A stretch of 64,000 bases of DNA from Reticulitermes speratus (GCA_021186555.1 JAJKFL010000014.1:29218033-29282032); one strand, 5' to 3'. Positions 1 through 10,719 are shown, counted from the first letter of the stretch. The notes: generated from the sequence alone by a model not told the origin. Program-made: numbers and translations.

Positions 1-36
1 TACCCATTCGCACGGCGTCATATCCAAGAAAGAACA
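1..36. repeat. Edge of a hammerhead-like foldback arm
   Basis: The first bases contain ACGGCGTCATATCCAAGAA, which resembles the outer arm (ATATCACGGCGTG type) found beside the ACGTC-group inverted pairs at 57355-57470 and 25625-25735. Only one arm is visible because the window starts here. Confidence 0.35.
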
Positions 37-97
37 GAATCCTCAGCTACATAGCGGAGCAAAACCTCACAGCTCACACCGTGTGGATGTTTTGAAG

Positions 98-494
98 CAG
101 GTGCGCACCCAGAGTATTTTATGGGGGGAGGGGGGGCTGACCCTGAAGCTATATATAATTTGTTTAGTTTTAAAAATTGTTATAAAATCTTGTCAGGAGT
201 ATAACTGTAACATAACACTGTCTGCGACTGCATTTATGTACATACAAACATAACTACATGTTTCGTTACTCAGTCACATTGTCATATCTTGTTTTTTAAA
301 GTTCTATTAATATATTGTTCAACGTTCTAATATACTAGCCATCAGCTGATTTCAGTGGCTGATTTCGGGTGAAGAGTAAATCACGTAAAACGTTTGATAT
401 CATGTCTACAGAATCAAGGTTTTTTAAATTTCGGTTTTGGGGGGTTTAGGGGGCTGCAGCCCGGCAGCCCCCCCCCCCCCTGGGTGCGCCACCG
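98..494. mobile_element. hAT-like non-autonomous DNA element
   Basis: Both ends carry GCGCACCCAG as an inverted repeat of about 14 bp with a few mismatches, next to G- or C-rich tracts. The same 10 bases, GTTTTGAAGC, flank it at 89-98 and 494-503, which fits an 8-bp hAT-type target duplication (TTTTGAAG) plus coincidental matches. Ends of the form CAGTGGCGCACCCAG are common in hAT elements. The interior codes for nothing recognisable. Class is inferred from termini and duplication length only. Confidence 0.55.
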
Positions 495-503
495 TTTTGA
501 AGC

Positions 504-1848
504 ATAAATAAATCTCTCGTTACTGCCGGTACTCGCACCAGCCCATAGCCTAGTCACAGACTACGCTATCCCGGCTTTCAGAAGTAACGAGAATGGATAA
601 ATCTTCGTATGTCTTCATTATTAAAACAGGATGAGAGAAATACAGCATGCATGTGCGTTGGCGCTGTATGCGTAAAATATTTCGGTCCAAGGAAACCTGC
701 TGAGAAGAACTGTCATATCTGGCGTGTTTACCCAAGAGTTAAGCAACTCTTATTCTTTCAGTATTTTGGCGACTTGGTTGGGTAGATAATATTAAAGTGG
801 GCCTTCTCTAAGTAAGAGTGCGTAGTTACGGACTGGATGAAATAGTCCAGGACATCGCCCAAGGCGGTTATTTTACAAGGCATTGAACCTGCAGGTCAAA
901 TCACGGTATTTGTTGATCACCTGAGTAAGTATGGATTTTCACGAAGGACTGTGCACCAAGGAGTTAGTTAAATCTATAGTCCTATTTACCCAAGAACTAA
1001 CTCGACATGCGTAATGAATTTCGGTGGGTATCTGTCTTGGAAAGCGGCTGCTTGTGATACCGAGAAGAAGGTTCGAAGGTAACACTGAGATGTTATTTAA
1101 TGCAGAAGGCGAGGATGGACGTGAACGTAAGTAGCTCAGGATTTTGATGCAAAATACTCTTAATTAATTTATCAGACAGCGCTGTATCTGAAGACTTGTT
1201 TCTCCTTCCTGAACCTTGCCCAAGAGTTGTCATGTACATTGTGTGAATACGTTAAATATTGAAGTTAATGACGCGGAAGGTGGCAGGGGGTGTGTCCTTC
1301 ACCCTGAACTTGCAACGCGTGCGTGCTCTCCCCAACTTCCGGTTTCAGCTGACTGGTTGGAGATGCAAATTCATTGTGGTTCGCTCCCTGCCTGCCAGGT
1401 ATCGATCATCGGAAACTTCCACCACCACGAAAGGGGAGGAAACTGACGTAGCAACCCCACCGTGAAAAGTTTCAAGTTTTAGTCGTTGTCACTGTCCTCT
1501 TCAGCTCAACTTGGACCCGAGATTATTTTAACGATTTGCGTTCCATTCGTACTTGATATGAACGGAATGTCCTAAGGACATGTCAATTTGACCTGTAGGC
1601 CTGTCGTAGTTATTCAGATGTGTGCCAGAGGTTCGTGAAGTAGTGTTGCCATAACTACACGCTTTGCCTTTCTTTCAATAACATCCCGCGTTGTGTCATT
1701 GTAACCCCATTCCTTAGCGGCAGCCTGTGCTTAGAACTCGTTAAGTTAGCTGTTCAGTCCTCGGCCACGATACCTTGCCATTCCGATTTTATCACTTTCT
1801 TGCATCGAATGATCGATCCTTAGGTTATTTAATTTTTCTGTTGCAACG
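504..1848. other. No gene or repeat recognised
   Basis: Unique-looking sequence. Two overlapping short frames near 1216-1465 have no recognisable protein features. Confidence 0.6.
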
Positions 1849-1858
1849 TGCCTAAGTT

Positions 1859-2133
1859 GCTTTTTTTTTTTTTTTTTTTCAATGGCTCGACAGCCCCTTG
1901 GGAGCCTAGGCCGCCTCATTTTTCGAGGATTCACGATCACACTTTTTTAGACACACACTCGGTAGGACTCCTCTGGACGAGGGACCAGCTCGTCGCAAGA
2001 CCTCTACCTGACAACACACAACACTCACAAGAGACAGACATCCATGCCCCCGGTGGGATTCGAACCCACAATCCTAGCAAGCGAGCGGCCGCAGACCCAC
2101 GCCTTAGACCGTACGGCCACTGGGATCGGCAGC
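1859..2133 (-). mobile_element. SINE-1 copy (tRNA-headed retroposon)
   Basis: On the minus strand a tRNA-like head ends in a pol III B box (GGGTTCGAATCCCAC), followed by a body and a poly(A) tail (poly-T on the plus strand at 1861-1879). The 10-bp direct repeat TGCCTAAGTT at 1849-1858 and 2134-2143 is a target-site duplication, so this is a complete LINE-mobilised insertion. Other copies are at 22821-23079 and 26082-26349. Confidence 0.85.
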
Positions 2134-2143
2134 TGCCTAAGTT

Positions 2144-3412
2144 ACACGTTGAAAATGAACAAGGATGATCAGAGAGAAAGGTAACCGATCAAGCAGGCTC
2201 AAGCGGAAACGCTTTCGACTTTCATTCGAAAGGTGTCCAGTTGGAAACTCAGCTGGGACACCAGCTGTCTTGATTGAGGCTTTTCGTGGTTTTTCTCAGT
2301 TTTCCATGGCAGATAATGGGATCCTACCTCTATTAGGTCACAGTTATTTTCTTTCCCCTCCGTTATAATATATGTATCCAACCAACCACCTGTCCGTCAT
2401 ATGACGGGGTGACATAATACTTAGCACTACTCCACGGCCTATTTTATTGATGGGTTTTTTAATTCTTAAAGCAAACAAGATCACCTGTCGAAGTGCTGTC
2501 ATGTTGTTACGTTGTGTATTGTATGTGTCTAGGTCATCTGTTTCTTCAGTCTGAGCTCGTACCTCATAGACTACACGCTGCTCAGTTATTGGAAAACCCA
2601 TTTCTTCGGCCTCGATGCGTACCTCAGGGAGAACCATGGTACTCGGTAACCATGATAAATAGTGTGAGACACGCACACACACTCAAGCATATTCTGTGTA
2701 GGGAGATCATTCAACCGTTCGATTCTAAAGGCTGTAGTCTGGTGTCCTGACATCGTCATAAATAAAGGAGAGGCGCGCGAAAAGTGCCGTCCGCAGATTT
2801 ATTTTCTTCTTGGCCCGCTAACAAACCGTTAAAGGTTTTGATAACAGACAAGACCTTGTCATAAGCCTGTGTATCCTTATTTAATGGTTGAATGGCCTTC
2901 CTGTTATCTTTTGATTTATTAAACAAATATGTATGAATGCTTCCCTTTCGGAATTGTGCAAACTCTGCGTGCCTGAAAAACAGTTTGCATCAGACACGTC
3001 AGTGCACTTGGATTTCGCTGTTTCAACGTACCTGTGTTTGTCGGCGATTATTCTAAGAAACAAAAAAGAACTGCAGGACGGATGAACTTTGCAAAGCGAA
3101 TGAGTTTCCGTTTTAACATCAAACCTTACATATTTAATGGAGAATTATTAGAATTGAATTTAAGCTTCTTGCAAAACAGTGTTTATTTTAAAACCTGCAC
3201 GAATCAGAATTAAATTCGACCGGCAACTTCTGGTTTCGTCGCCATAATAGAAATATATCATCTGATTCCGTCAGGTAGTTTATGTGACGGAACTGCGGAC
3301 ATATTACCTGCTCATTATGCATTCGTTGTATCCACTAAGGACAAAGAACTTGTTAAAAAGGGTTTTATAATATTCTTTTGTGTGTCTGTAAACTTTTATT
3401 GCAGAATAAAGC
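2144..3412. other. No gene or repeat recognised
   Basis: A 112-codon minus frame at 2344-2682 has no recognisable domain. I see no element ends. Confidence 0.55.
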
Positions 3413-3479
3413 GTGTAAAGCTTCACTGTTTACAAACCAACGAAATGCACTATACTTTCACTTTTATTATTTATTCATC

Positions 3480-3527
3480 AACCCCTACATATGTTTCGGT
3501 CTTATATAAGGCCATATTCAGGGGGTT
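3480..3527 (-). ncRNA. Hammerhead-like ribozyme, core-mutated
   Basis: Minus strand: helix I AACCCC (3522-3527) pairs with GGGGUU (3480-3485). Helix II is GGCCUU/AAGACC with an AUAU loop. GAA is followed by the self-complementary ACAUAUGU and cleavage triplet GUA. The core reads CUGAAUA instead of CUGANGA, so G8 is lost and activity is unlikely. Confidence 0.5.
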
Positions 3528-3578
3528 CATAAACTACATTCACTTTACATCCAATGTTCCTTCAGAACGTAGTTTATG

Positions 3579-3626
3579 AACCCCCTGAAGATGGCCTTAT
3601 ATAAGACCGAAACATATGATGGGGTT
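3579..3626 (+). ncRNA. Hammerhead-like ribozyme, cleavage site mutated
   Basis: Inverted partner of 3480-3527. Helix I AACCCC (3579-3584) pairs with GGGGUU (3621-3626). The core CUGAAGA (3585-3591) is intact and followed by one U. Helix II GGCCUU (3593-3598) pairs with AAGACC (3603-3608), with one C-A mismatch, and GAA is at 3609-3611. The cleavage region reads GAU where its partner has GUA, so this copy has a good core but a broken cleavage site. Confidence 0.5.
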
Positions 3627-3746
3627 GATGAATAAATAATGAAAGTTTTAGTGCATTTCGTTGGTTTGTAAACAGTGAATTGTAAAAAAGCACGGTGAGA
3701 CTAATATGAAATTTGTGTAAAGCTTGTCAACGGGTGTGTGTGTGGG

Positions 3747-3779
3747 GTTTTTTTTTTTCCCCCCCCCCCCCCCCCCCCA
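3747..3779. repeat. Homopolymer tract, T run then C run
   Basis: Eleven T followed by about 20 C. Simple low-complexity sequence. Confidence 0.9.
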
Positions 3780-3799
3780 TTCTGTAGGTGAGAATTTGA

Positions 3800-4065
3800 G
3801 CAATGTGACGTGGCTATGGACTGGACGACCGAGGAATTGTTGTTCGATTCCTTATTGGGGAAAAGGAATTTTTTGTACCCCGAAGCGTCCAGGCCAGCTC
3901 CGGGGTCTACTACCCGTCCTCCTGGGCAAAGAGTACTGGCGACTCTTACTCCCAGAGGTAAAAGCTGTACGGCGTGTAGCTGCCCACTGACCTTCATGTA
4001 GTACCGAGGTTAAAAATGCATGGAGCCATGTTTGCATTCTCCCATACGCTTTTATGTAGTTTTGT
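3800..4065 (+). mobile_element. SINE-2 copy, diverged
   Basis: Recognisable SINE-2 blocks in order: GGCTATGGACTGGAC from the tRNA-like head, TTGTTCGATTCC as B box, the region preceding GTACCGAGGTT, and CCCATACGC near the tail. It follows the same order as the full copy at 59099-59380 but is strongly diverged. Confidence 0.65.
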
Positions 4066-4905
4066 TCGGACAGCGTGTAGGCCTACCTTTCTTTCGTTAT
4101 GGGTCAGAATCATTGACATTTACACCACATACACCACAGAAGAAAGGACTAGAAGAGGGATATGAAACACGTAGCCCACCAGTTCATTTTATACGGCTCT
4201 GTCACTGATCTTATTCCACTTACAGCAGGTTGTCTTGCTCAGCGCTGAAGAATTTTTAAATTTGAAATGACATTTTTTACGTGCCTGAAGGCTCAGAAAG
4301 GTTTGGTACCTCTGGATGCTAACGTACAACATTCATAGACAGAGATAACAGTACAATAAACTTTCCAGTTCGGTGATTATAACGTATTGCTTTTGTTATT
4401 AGAAGTATTGTGTTTTAATGGTGTTCATTTTAATGAATTTACCCTCAGTATTGCTTATAACGAGGCGCGGCTCGCATTAAATTTCAAAATTGTCTGACTT
4501 GCGTAGTATTAACGCTTGAGACCCCTGGACTAGAAGTAGCCGAAATGTGCTTCCTCAGGGCTGTAGGAGGATGCCGAGTGAATGATAGAAAGCCCGATGA
4601 GATAATGCGCCAGAACTTGAACACGCCTGTGTTGATATATACAATCAACACTAAGAAATGACATGGCCGCGTCGTTAGAATGCATGAGGATCGCCCACCA
4701 CAGGAAGCACTGACCTACAAACCTTATGGAAGACGTAGTCAAGGACGCCCACTATGGAGATGGGAACACGCCAAGTAGCCGAATGCCTGTCGGTTATTGG
4801 TGTTGATAACGCCTGCGTTATGCCGAGTTCGAATCTTTTCACGTAAACCAAGTCCGATATCGCATAAAAGTCAAAAGCACAGCTGTTCCCTGTTAGCAAC
4901 TGAGA
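4066..4905. other. No gene or repeat recognised
   Basis: No coding or repeat signal that I can support. Confidence 0.55.
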
Positions 4906-4909
4906 TCAA

Positions 4910-5075
4910 CGTCGTGAAGACGTATGGGGAAATGAAGACAGAACTCCACGTGTATTTAACCTCGGCTGTAGATAGAGGTGAGCCGTCAGCTTCACGTCCC
5001 CGGTCACTTTAACTCCAGGGAAAGAACCACCGGTACCCTTTGGCGAGAAGACTGGGTGGACCCAGAGTCGGCGTA
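4910..5075 (-). mobile_element. SINE-2 fragment
   Basis: Plus-strand blocks GACGTATGGGGA, AACCTCGGC, TCACTTTAACTCCAGGGA and GGGTGGACCCAGAGTCGG are the reverse complement of the SINE-2 body and tail. The tRNA-like head is missing. Confidence 0.6.
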
Positions 5076-5391
5076 ACAGTAATACGACCTTGCGTTGTTA
5101 GAAGGTGGTTGGTTATACGAAGTTCGTGTTTTGTTGCCTCGTATGTAAAGGGCGATAAGACGATTACAGTCTTGTTTGAAATAGACATGTGTGTCTGTCG
5201 CTTTAATTACTGCAATTGCTGACCCTTGTATTCATCTCCTTTTCGTATCACCTTCAAAATCCGTCGCCACAGAGCAATACCAAGTGGCGCAAAAATGACT
5301 TTTTATGATTTCAGAATTTCGCATCGTTACCAGGTTTGTAACTGTTGACTTACGAAATGTACGAGGGTATGCTGAAAAGTAATAACTAACT

Positions 5392-5770
5392 AACTCCATG
5401 GAGCAGAGTCCTTCTTGAGAAGCTAACAGGTCCTCAGCTAGTCAAGAAATTCCCCGCGTTTTATGGAACCCGAAGGTTCATTACCGCACTCACAAGAGCC
5501 CGCCACCTGTCCCTATCCTGAGTTATATAAATCCAGTCCATGACCCCCCATCCCACTGCTTGAAGATCCATATTAATATTATCCTCCCATCTATGTCTGG
5601 GTCTTCCAAGTGGTCTCCTTCCCTCGGTCTCCCCCACCAAAATCCTGTATGCACCTCTTCCCCCCATACGTGCTACATTCCCCGCCCACCTCATTCTTCT
5701 TGATTGATCACCCGAGTAATGTTTGGTGAGGAGTACAGATCATTACGTTCCTCGTTATGTAGTCTGAAAG
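5392..5770 (-). pseudogene. LINE-A 3' end (non-LTR retrotransposon ORF2 tail)
   Basis: Minus-strand reading gives LHNEERNDLYSSPNITRV in one frame, then [30 protein letters not shown] and [18 protein letters not shown] in a second frame. This is the conserved C-terminal tail that follows the reverse transcriptase domain in many arthropod LINEs. The frame changes near 5692. The reverse transcriptase itself is absent, so this is a 5'-truncated dead copy. Related tails lie at 9404-9446, 11035-11640, 25900-26065, 29505-29720 and 59510-59650. Confidence 0.85.
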
Positions 5771-5779
5771 TAAGGCGGC

Positions 5780-7620
5780 GTATTCTTTTATGTGCAGATG
5801 GGTATATGTATTTGAATAAAACCAAAACAGGAAACATTTTTGAACTTTTTTGTTCACTGTTGCTCCCCATAATCACCTGTGCCGCCTACACACTTGGCCA
5901 ACTTTCCTTTAGTTTTCATGAAGTCCGTCGCCATCGTTCTGACGGAACGAGAACTTCACCGCGGTTTTGACTTCACAGTCCGACGCGTAGTGATGTCGTC
6001 TAAGATGTTCCTTTACTGGGGGGAAAAAGATGGAAATCAGACGGCGCCAATCGGGACTATATGGTGGGTGGTCCGATAGCGTGAAACCAAGGCGTCGAAT
6101 CTCCGTAGTTGTTCTCGCGCTTGGGTGCGATTGAGCATTGCGATGTAAAAAAAACTAGAAGTTATTGCTTTTGGCCCCCACCCCCTCAGCAAATCCCATG
6201 CATAATGTATGGTGAAGTTCGTGACCTATTCCAGTACCAAACTTTACATGCCTGGCTTCGTTAATTGATTGGTTGTCGACATAAAGCTAAAGAAATATCA
6301 GCACGACAGACACACAGTCAGAATATGTAATGCATATTGCTTTTCCACGGCAACAAGTGGTTACGTGAACGTGTCTCGGTGTTACGTTGATACATACATT
6401 GCCTCTCTTGTTTGTTCTCTTACGGCTTAATCTTCAAATGAGGCGCTTAATCTCAAGAACACCTACGCCCACTTTGACACGAATTGAGTCATGCATGTGA
6501 ACACGTGCGTGATGTGGAACTCCAGTGCTGGATACAACTACTGTTAGTCACATCTCGGTTGGTCCTGGCACTGCACGGTAGATCATTTCCGCTGTTCTTT
6601 TTATCCCAGAGTTTTGTGTAATCAATACTCAGTTTTTGTCAGAAGTTGACTTACGTGTTTTTATAAATAAGCTTCTTAGATGTTAAATTTGTTTTATGCA
6701 CTATGAAGGATGTGTACATTAGTTTTCTTGGGGTGAAGAGATAACAAAGGAAGTTCAAAAATTTTCTTGGCAACTTTTGTTCAGTAAAATTAATATTCAG
6801 AGATCCTATACTGTGCCACTTATACTTATGTTGAATTAACAAAGTTTCACGGGAACGAATTTTCAAAATTAATAGGGGTAACCCGTTTTCGGTGTGCTTG
6901 CGAATATCGGCTCCAACGAAAGCCACCTATTATCATTCATGATCAGTCATAATAATAAGCACAAGACCAAGACTGTTGGAAGCATCTCGGAACTGCTGCG
7001 AAGTCTTGCTCGAACAGTTTGGGTACTTAGTATTAAAACAAGCACTGCTTCTGGTCAAGAAAGTGGAAGAGCGAACCCACACGATTTGAAGCCGCGTCGA
7101 GATGCTCCAAGCAGTTGTGCTCGATCAGTGAGGTTGCACTCTTAAGGGCCGACGCTTCTGACGTGCATGTTTACTCGTGACAGCGACGCTTCTGACGAGA
7201 TCTTCATGACATACCACATTCCCTCCAAGCAAATCTTACTATCTTACCTTAAATTACATCGTAACTACTTTCTACAGCACCGTATTCGTTTTTCGCTGTC
7301 GCTAAACTGGACGCCGTGGCCCGAATTATGTTGTTTAGTAAAATACGTACAAGCGCACGATATAAATGGAGTATTTATCGATTATGTGTGAGATGTTAGT
7401 TTCGCAACAAGAACGCAGCTCCTCGGAAATCCTTGTTTGTTGTATATTTTCTTCGTTCATATGCCCTCGATAGGGTTGCATGAATTTGCTGAATTAAATT
7501 AAGGTAGTTATATCTCTGTCACGCTGAAAATGGGTAAGCTGTTTCTCTGACAGGTAAAAGCTCGTGTGGAAATGATGGATATATTGTTTCAGTACTGGTA
7601 CAGATACGGTACTTCTCATC
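5780..7620. other. No gene or repeat recognised
   Basis: Several short frames (for example 6651-6926 minus and 6894-7145 plus) have no recognisable features. No repeat family assigned. Confidence 0.5.
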
Positions 7621-7625
7621 GTTAT

Positions 7626-7715
7626 GTAAACTTTGCACATCGGACGTGAGTAGGCCTGGCTACAGTTTACGTAAACTTTGCACATCGGACGTGAGTAGGC
7701 CTGGCTACAGTTTAC
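7626..7715. repeat. Perfect tandem duplication of a 45-bp unit
   Basis: Two identical 45-bp units, 7626-7670 and 7671-7715. Each starts GTAAAC and ends GTTTAC, so every unit has inverted 6-bp ends. Confidence 0.9.
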
Positions 7716-7719
7716 GCTT

Positions 7720-8440
7720 TGCATGCGGCAAACCTGCGTCGTACCGTGTTCGGTCATAGAGGCGCTACTTCTTAAAGGGAGGCTTAGACCGTAACTTGAC
7801 CTGTGTTGACAATGCAGCGTTCCCCTCCTGCATTCATTAATATTTCCTTGTACATTCGCCATGCATTATCACCTCAGTGTAAAACATTCCAGTGTTCGTT
7901 TAATATTTTTATCCTTCCTGTATGCCATTTTCTTGCAAATCGTTATAAAACTTACGCTCCTTGTCCGCCTGTTCCCTCTCTGCCGAGCATGTTCGTGTGC
8001 TCTTTTCGTGCGCTGGCTCGCCTATCGTGGCTGTCTAGCTACGTGACGGCGTAATATCAGGATAGGCCACCACAGATTCCTTACAAACCCCTTTCAACTG
8101 ATCATTCGTAAGTCATCCTGCCAAATTCTGAGATACAAATGGCGGCGAAGAAATTGCTGCTCTGGAAGTTGGTGAATGTAGACTAATCGTCGTACCTGTT
8201 TTACAAAAGGCAGGCGCAGTATTATTTCCTTAGTGAAGGTTTCCGGACCAGGTCGCACATCTGCCCCAGTTGAACAATAGCATAAGCACCGTACAAGCCT
8301 GAAATTTGTAACGTTTGGTGCACATTTCATTTCTCCAGCTTTTAAGATTACTGTCAGAATGTTAATCGGACCACACGGCTCCACAGTGCACAAATTCGTA
8401 GTGCCGAAATGGTGAGATAGTGAAGGCAGTGAGAGAACGG
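7720..8440. other. No gene or repeat recognised
   Basis: A 118-codon minus frame at 8094-8450 has no recognisable domain. Confidence 0.5.
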
Positions 8441-8444
8441 TATG

Positions 8445-8760
8445 ACACATGTCACCAATGAGACAGGAGGGCGGACTGTTTTGTTGCTGTCACCTTATTG
8501 TAACCTGAATCCAACAGAACTGATATGGAGTCAGGTTGGTGGGAACAATGCGTCTTTCAAACTGCAGGAAGTTCGGTCTTTGCTTGAAACAGCTGTACAG
8601 AACATAGTGGCAGGAAAGCGGCCAGATTGTGTACAGCTTGCAGTGAGAGAAGATGATTGCGGTGGGACCTGGGTGGCCCGACTGATAACGATGTGCAGTG
8701 GTCTGCTGTCACCGAGAGCATCTTCCAGTGACGCTGAGGAGGTGGAGGTTCTGTGTCGGG
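8445..8760 (+). pseudogene. Tc1/IS630-type transposase C-terminal fragment
   Basis: The plus frame contains SPYCNLNPTELIWSQV, which resembles the PPYHPxLNPIExxW block of DDE_3 transposases. The E of NPTE would be the third catalytic acid. It is followed by a Phe-Lys-Leu segment and, near the end, the Ser/acidic stretch SSSDAEEVEV. The first two catalytic residues, the DNA-binding domain and any terminal repeats are missing. Known: the last catalytic acid of this superfamily lies in this motif. Inferred: a truncated relic. A chance match cannot be excluded because only about 70 residues support it. Confidence 0.5.
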
Positions 8761-8818
8761 CATCGACCATCAGCAGGACTCCGAATGGAGGTACGATTAA
8801 TGTACCTAAATGCGTGTT

Positions 8819-9388
8819 CTGATTGCAGTGTGGGCTGTAGTATGCGTGTCCTGTCTGCAGTCTTGGCTATAGGATGCATGTCCTGACAGCAGTGTGGACT
8901 GTAGGATGCATGTCTTTACTGCAGTTTTGGCTATAGGACGCGTGTCTTGACTGCAGTGCGGGCTGTAGGATGCGTGTCTTGACTGCAGTGTGGGCTATAT
9001 GATGCGTGTCTTGACTGCAGTAAGGGCCATGGGGTGTCCTGATTACAGTGTGGGCTATAGGATGCATGTCCTGATTGCGGTGTGGGCTATAGGATGCGTG
9101 TCATGACTGCAGTGCGGTCTATAGAATGCGTGTCTTGACTGCAGTGCGGGCTATAGGATGCGTGTGTTGACTGCAGTGCGGGCTATATGATGCGTGTCTT
9201 AACTGCTGTAAGGGCTATATGATGCGTGTCTTGACTGCAGTAAGGGCCATGGGGTGTCCTGATTACAGTGTGGGCTATAGGATGCATGTCCTGATTGCAG
9301 TGTGGGCTATAGAATGCGTGTCATGACTGCAGTGTGGGCTGTAGGAAGCGTGTCCTGACCGCAGTATGGGCTGTAGGATGCGTGTCTG
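8819..9388. repeat. 32-bp minisatellite, about 18 units
   Basis: Tandem units carry CTGCAGTGTGGGCTATAGGA followed by TGCGTGTC, with point differences (GCATGTC, CTGTAGG) and shortened units containing GGGCCATGGGGTGTCC. The array ends just before a LINE-A tail scrap. Confidence 0.9.
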
Positions 9389-9403
9389 TGTATATGTTTA
9401 ACT

Positions 9404-9446
9404 CCATCCCTCCATGAAGCAGAGTACTTCCTGAGAAGCTAACAGG
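9404..9446 (-). mobile_element. LINE-A 3'-tail scrap
   Basis: AACTCCATCCCTCCATGAAG and CTGAGAAGCTAACAGG match the sequence beside the LINE-A tail at 5392-5450. Only about 43 bp remain, wedged between the minisatellite and a TA repeat. Confidence 0.6.
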
Positions 9447-9512
9447 TATATATATATATATATATATATTATGTGTATATATATATTATGTGTATATATA
9501 TATATATATATA
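9447..9512. repeat. TA-rich microsatellite
   Basis: Interrupted (TA)n with two TATTATGTGTATA interruptions. Confidence 0.9.
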
Positions 9513-9570
9513 CATAATATTTTTCATTCCGTACCTTTTCTTTTCTGTGTTTAAACATAGGTAAATATAT

Positions 9571-9822
9571 TTCACACTGTTGACACCGTGCATCTTCGTC
9601 ATATTAAATTAAGTTTCAGACCAACTGATGCACAACTAAAACCACTTTTATTGTAGCTTTATTATAATTGTTGAAAGCTAGTGACAGTAGCTTTCAACAA
9701 AAAAAACCCCTGACGATGATCCTAGGATCGAAACACGTGTAGGGGTATAATTTTAACAATTATAATAAAGCTACAATAAAAGTAGTTTTAGTTGTGCATC
9801 AGTTAGTCTGAAACTTAATTTA
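9571..9822 (+). mobile_element. Hammerhead foldback retroposon, 252 bp
   Basis: Perfect 14-bp direct repeats (ATAGGTAAATATAT) at 9557-9570 and 9823-9836 mark the insertion. Inside, arms of about 70 bp (about 9605-9680 and 9750-9820) are near-perfect inverted repeats around a hammerhead-like motif. Its left end contains CACCGTGCATCTT, shared with 39231-39387 and, as CACCGTGC, with the minus strand of 3424-3714. No coding capacity. The duplication fits target-primed insertion by a reverse transcriptase supplied in trans. Confidence 0.75.
9706..9746 (+). ncRNA. Hammerhead-like ribozyme (type I layout)
   Basis: Core CUGACGA at 9710-9716 fits CUGANGA with C at the free position 7. One extra U (9717) precedes helix II, a perfect GAUCC/GGAUC hairpin (9718-9722 with 9725-9729). 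GAA is at 9730-9732. Helix III is the palindrome ACACGUGU (9733-9740), then A at the cleavage site. Helix I is ACCC upstream against GGGGU downstream, about 3 bp in register. Confidence 0.65.
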
Positions 9823-9836
9823 ATAGGTAAATATAT

Positions 9837-10665
9837 GTTTATGATATATATTTATTCAAGACAGTAATGTTGGATATTTTTCTAGAAATTAATACTGATT
9901 CCAGAAGTTCGGAAAGTGGATGTTTCTTGACGCAGTGCAGTGTTGCAAGAACGTACGTACACGTCTTGCACGTTAAGCACTTGCAAGTTCCTTTCTACCA
10001 CTCATGTAGTTAGGTTAGTGGCGAATTGTCCACCCCTTTGTTGGCAGCAGGATTGTTCGTGGGTTAGTCAGGGTACGGGAACTTAGTACCGCAGAAATCC
10101 GCATAGTGACAGCGGATGGCTCACAGGGACCTCTCAGCGTCTTTGATAAGCAGTCTGGTAACTAGCCGTTGAGTGGGCTTGGAGTAAAACATATGCGACC
10201 CGATGGGGAGAGACTGGCGATTCGGGTAATTTAATTAATAGCACTGTACATCTCATTAACTGGCTCCATGCTGCTACTGGGTCTTCTTCCCTTAAGACGT
10301 TTATAGGCGGACCTTACTTAATGGTCTTAAGATTACGAAGCTCCATTGCTGTATTCACAGAATCCTACCACTGGATTCCTTTTTGAGCCAGATTAATTCG
10401 GTTTCCATGTTTACAGTATTTGTGTCTAACAAGTTTCAGCTGTTCTAATCTTCACCTAAATGTCCAAAGTGTCCTCTTATGTTGAGGTGCCGCGATTAAA
10501 ATTTTGTATGTAGTCGCATTTCTCGCCTGTGATAGTCATGCTGCCAGCTTCATCCAGTTTATTCTTCATATATATAATGTTAACCCCGTTTTCTGTCCAC
10601 AAACATAAAGATTAATATACACAAATATATTTTCTCAAAATCACTCTTACACAACATACAAGGCA
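9837..10665. other. No gene or repeat recognised
   Basis: No coding or repeat signal that I can support. Confidence 0.5.
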
Positions 10666-10669
10666 GGAT

Positions 10670-10716
10670 AAAAGAGGCAACATGTTCCGGCTGAATTAAC
10701 CTTTATCAGGCCTTTT
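10670..10716 (-). ncRNA. Degenerate hammerhead-like motif
   Basis: Minus strand: AAAAGGC upstream pairs with GCCUCUUUU downstream (helix I, one bulge). The core reads CUGAUAA (G8 changed to A), and helix II GGUU pairs with AGCC including a wobble. GGAAC replaces GAAAC. Helix III is the palindrome ACAUGU, followed by U. Two core changes argue against activity, but the helix layout is kept. Confidence 0.4.
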
Positions 10717-10719
10717 ATG

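Larger units (their letters stand above)
3424..3714 (-). mobile_element. Hammerhead-bearing foldback retroposon, 291 bp
   Basis: Two long arms are inverted copies of each other (about 3425-3535 and 3568-3680), each carrying a hammerhead-like motif. The 11-bp direct repeat GTGTAAAGCTT at 3413-3423 and 3715-3725 is a target-site duplication. Read on the minus strand, the element begins with a segment containing CACCGTGC, as do the units at 9571-9822 and 39231-39387. No coding capacity. Confidence 0.7.

Noticed and set aside
1859-2133. Possible tRNA gene (GGGTTCGAATCCCAC and anticodon-arm-like sequence)
   Set aside because: It sits at the head of a SINE with a poly(A) tail and target duplication. 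The cloverleaf is incomplete. The same holds for the heads at 26082, 42014, 56395 and 59099.
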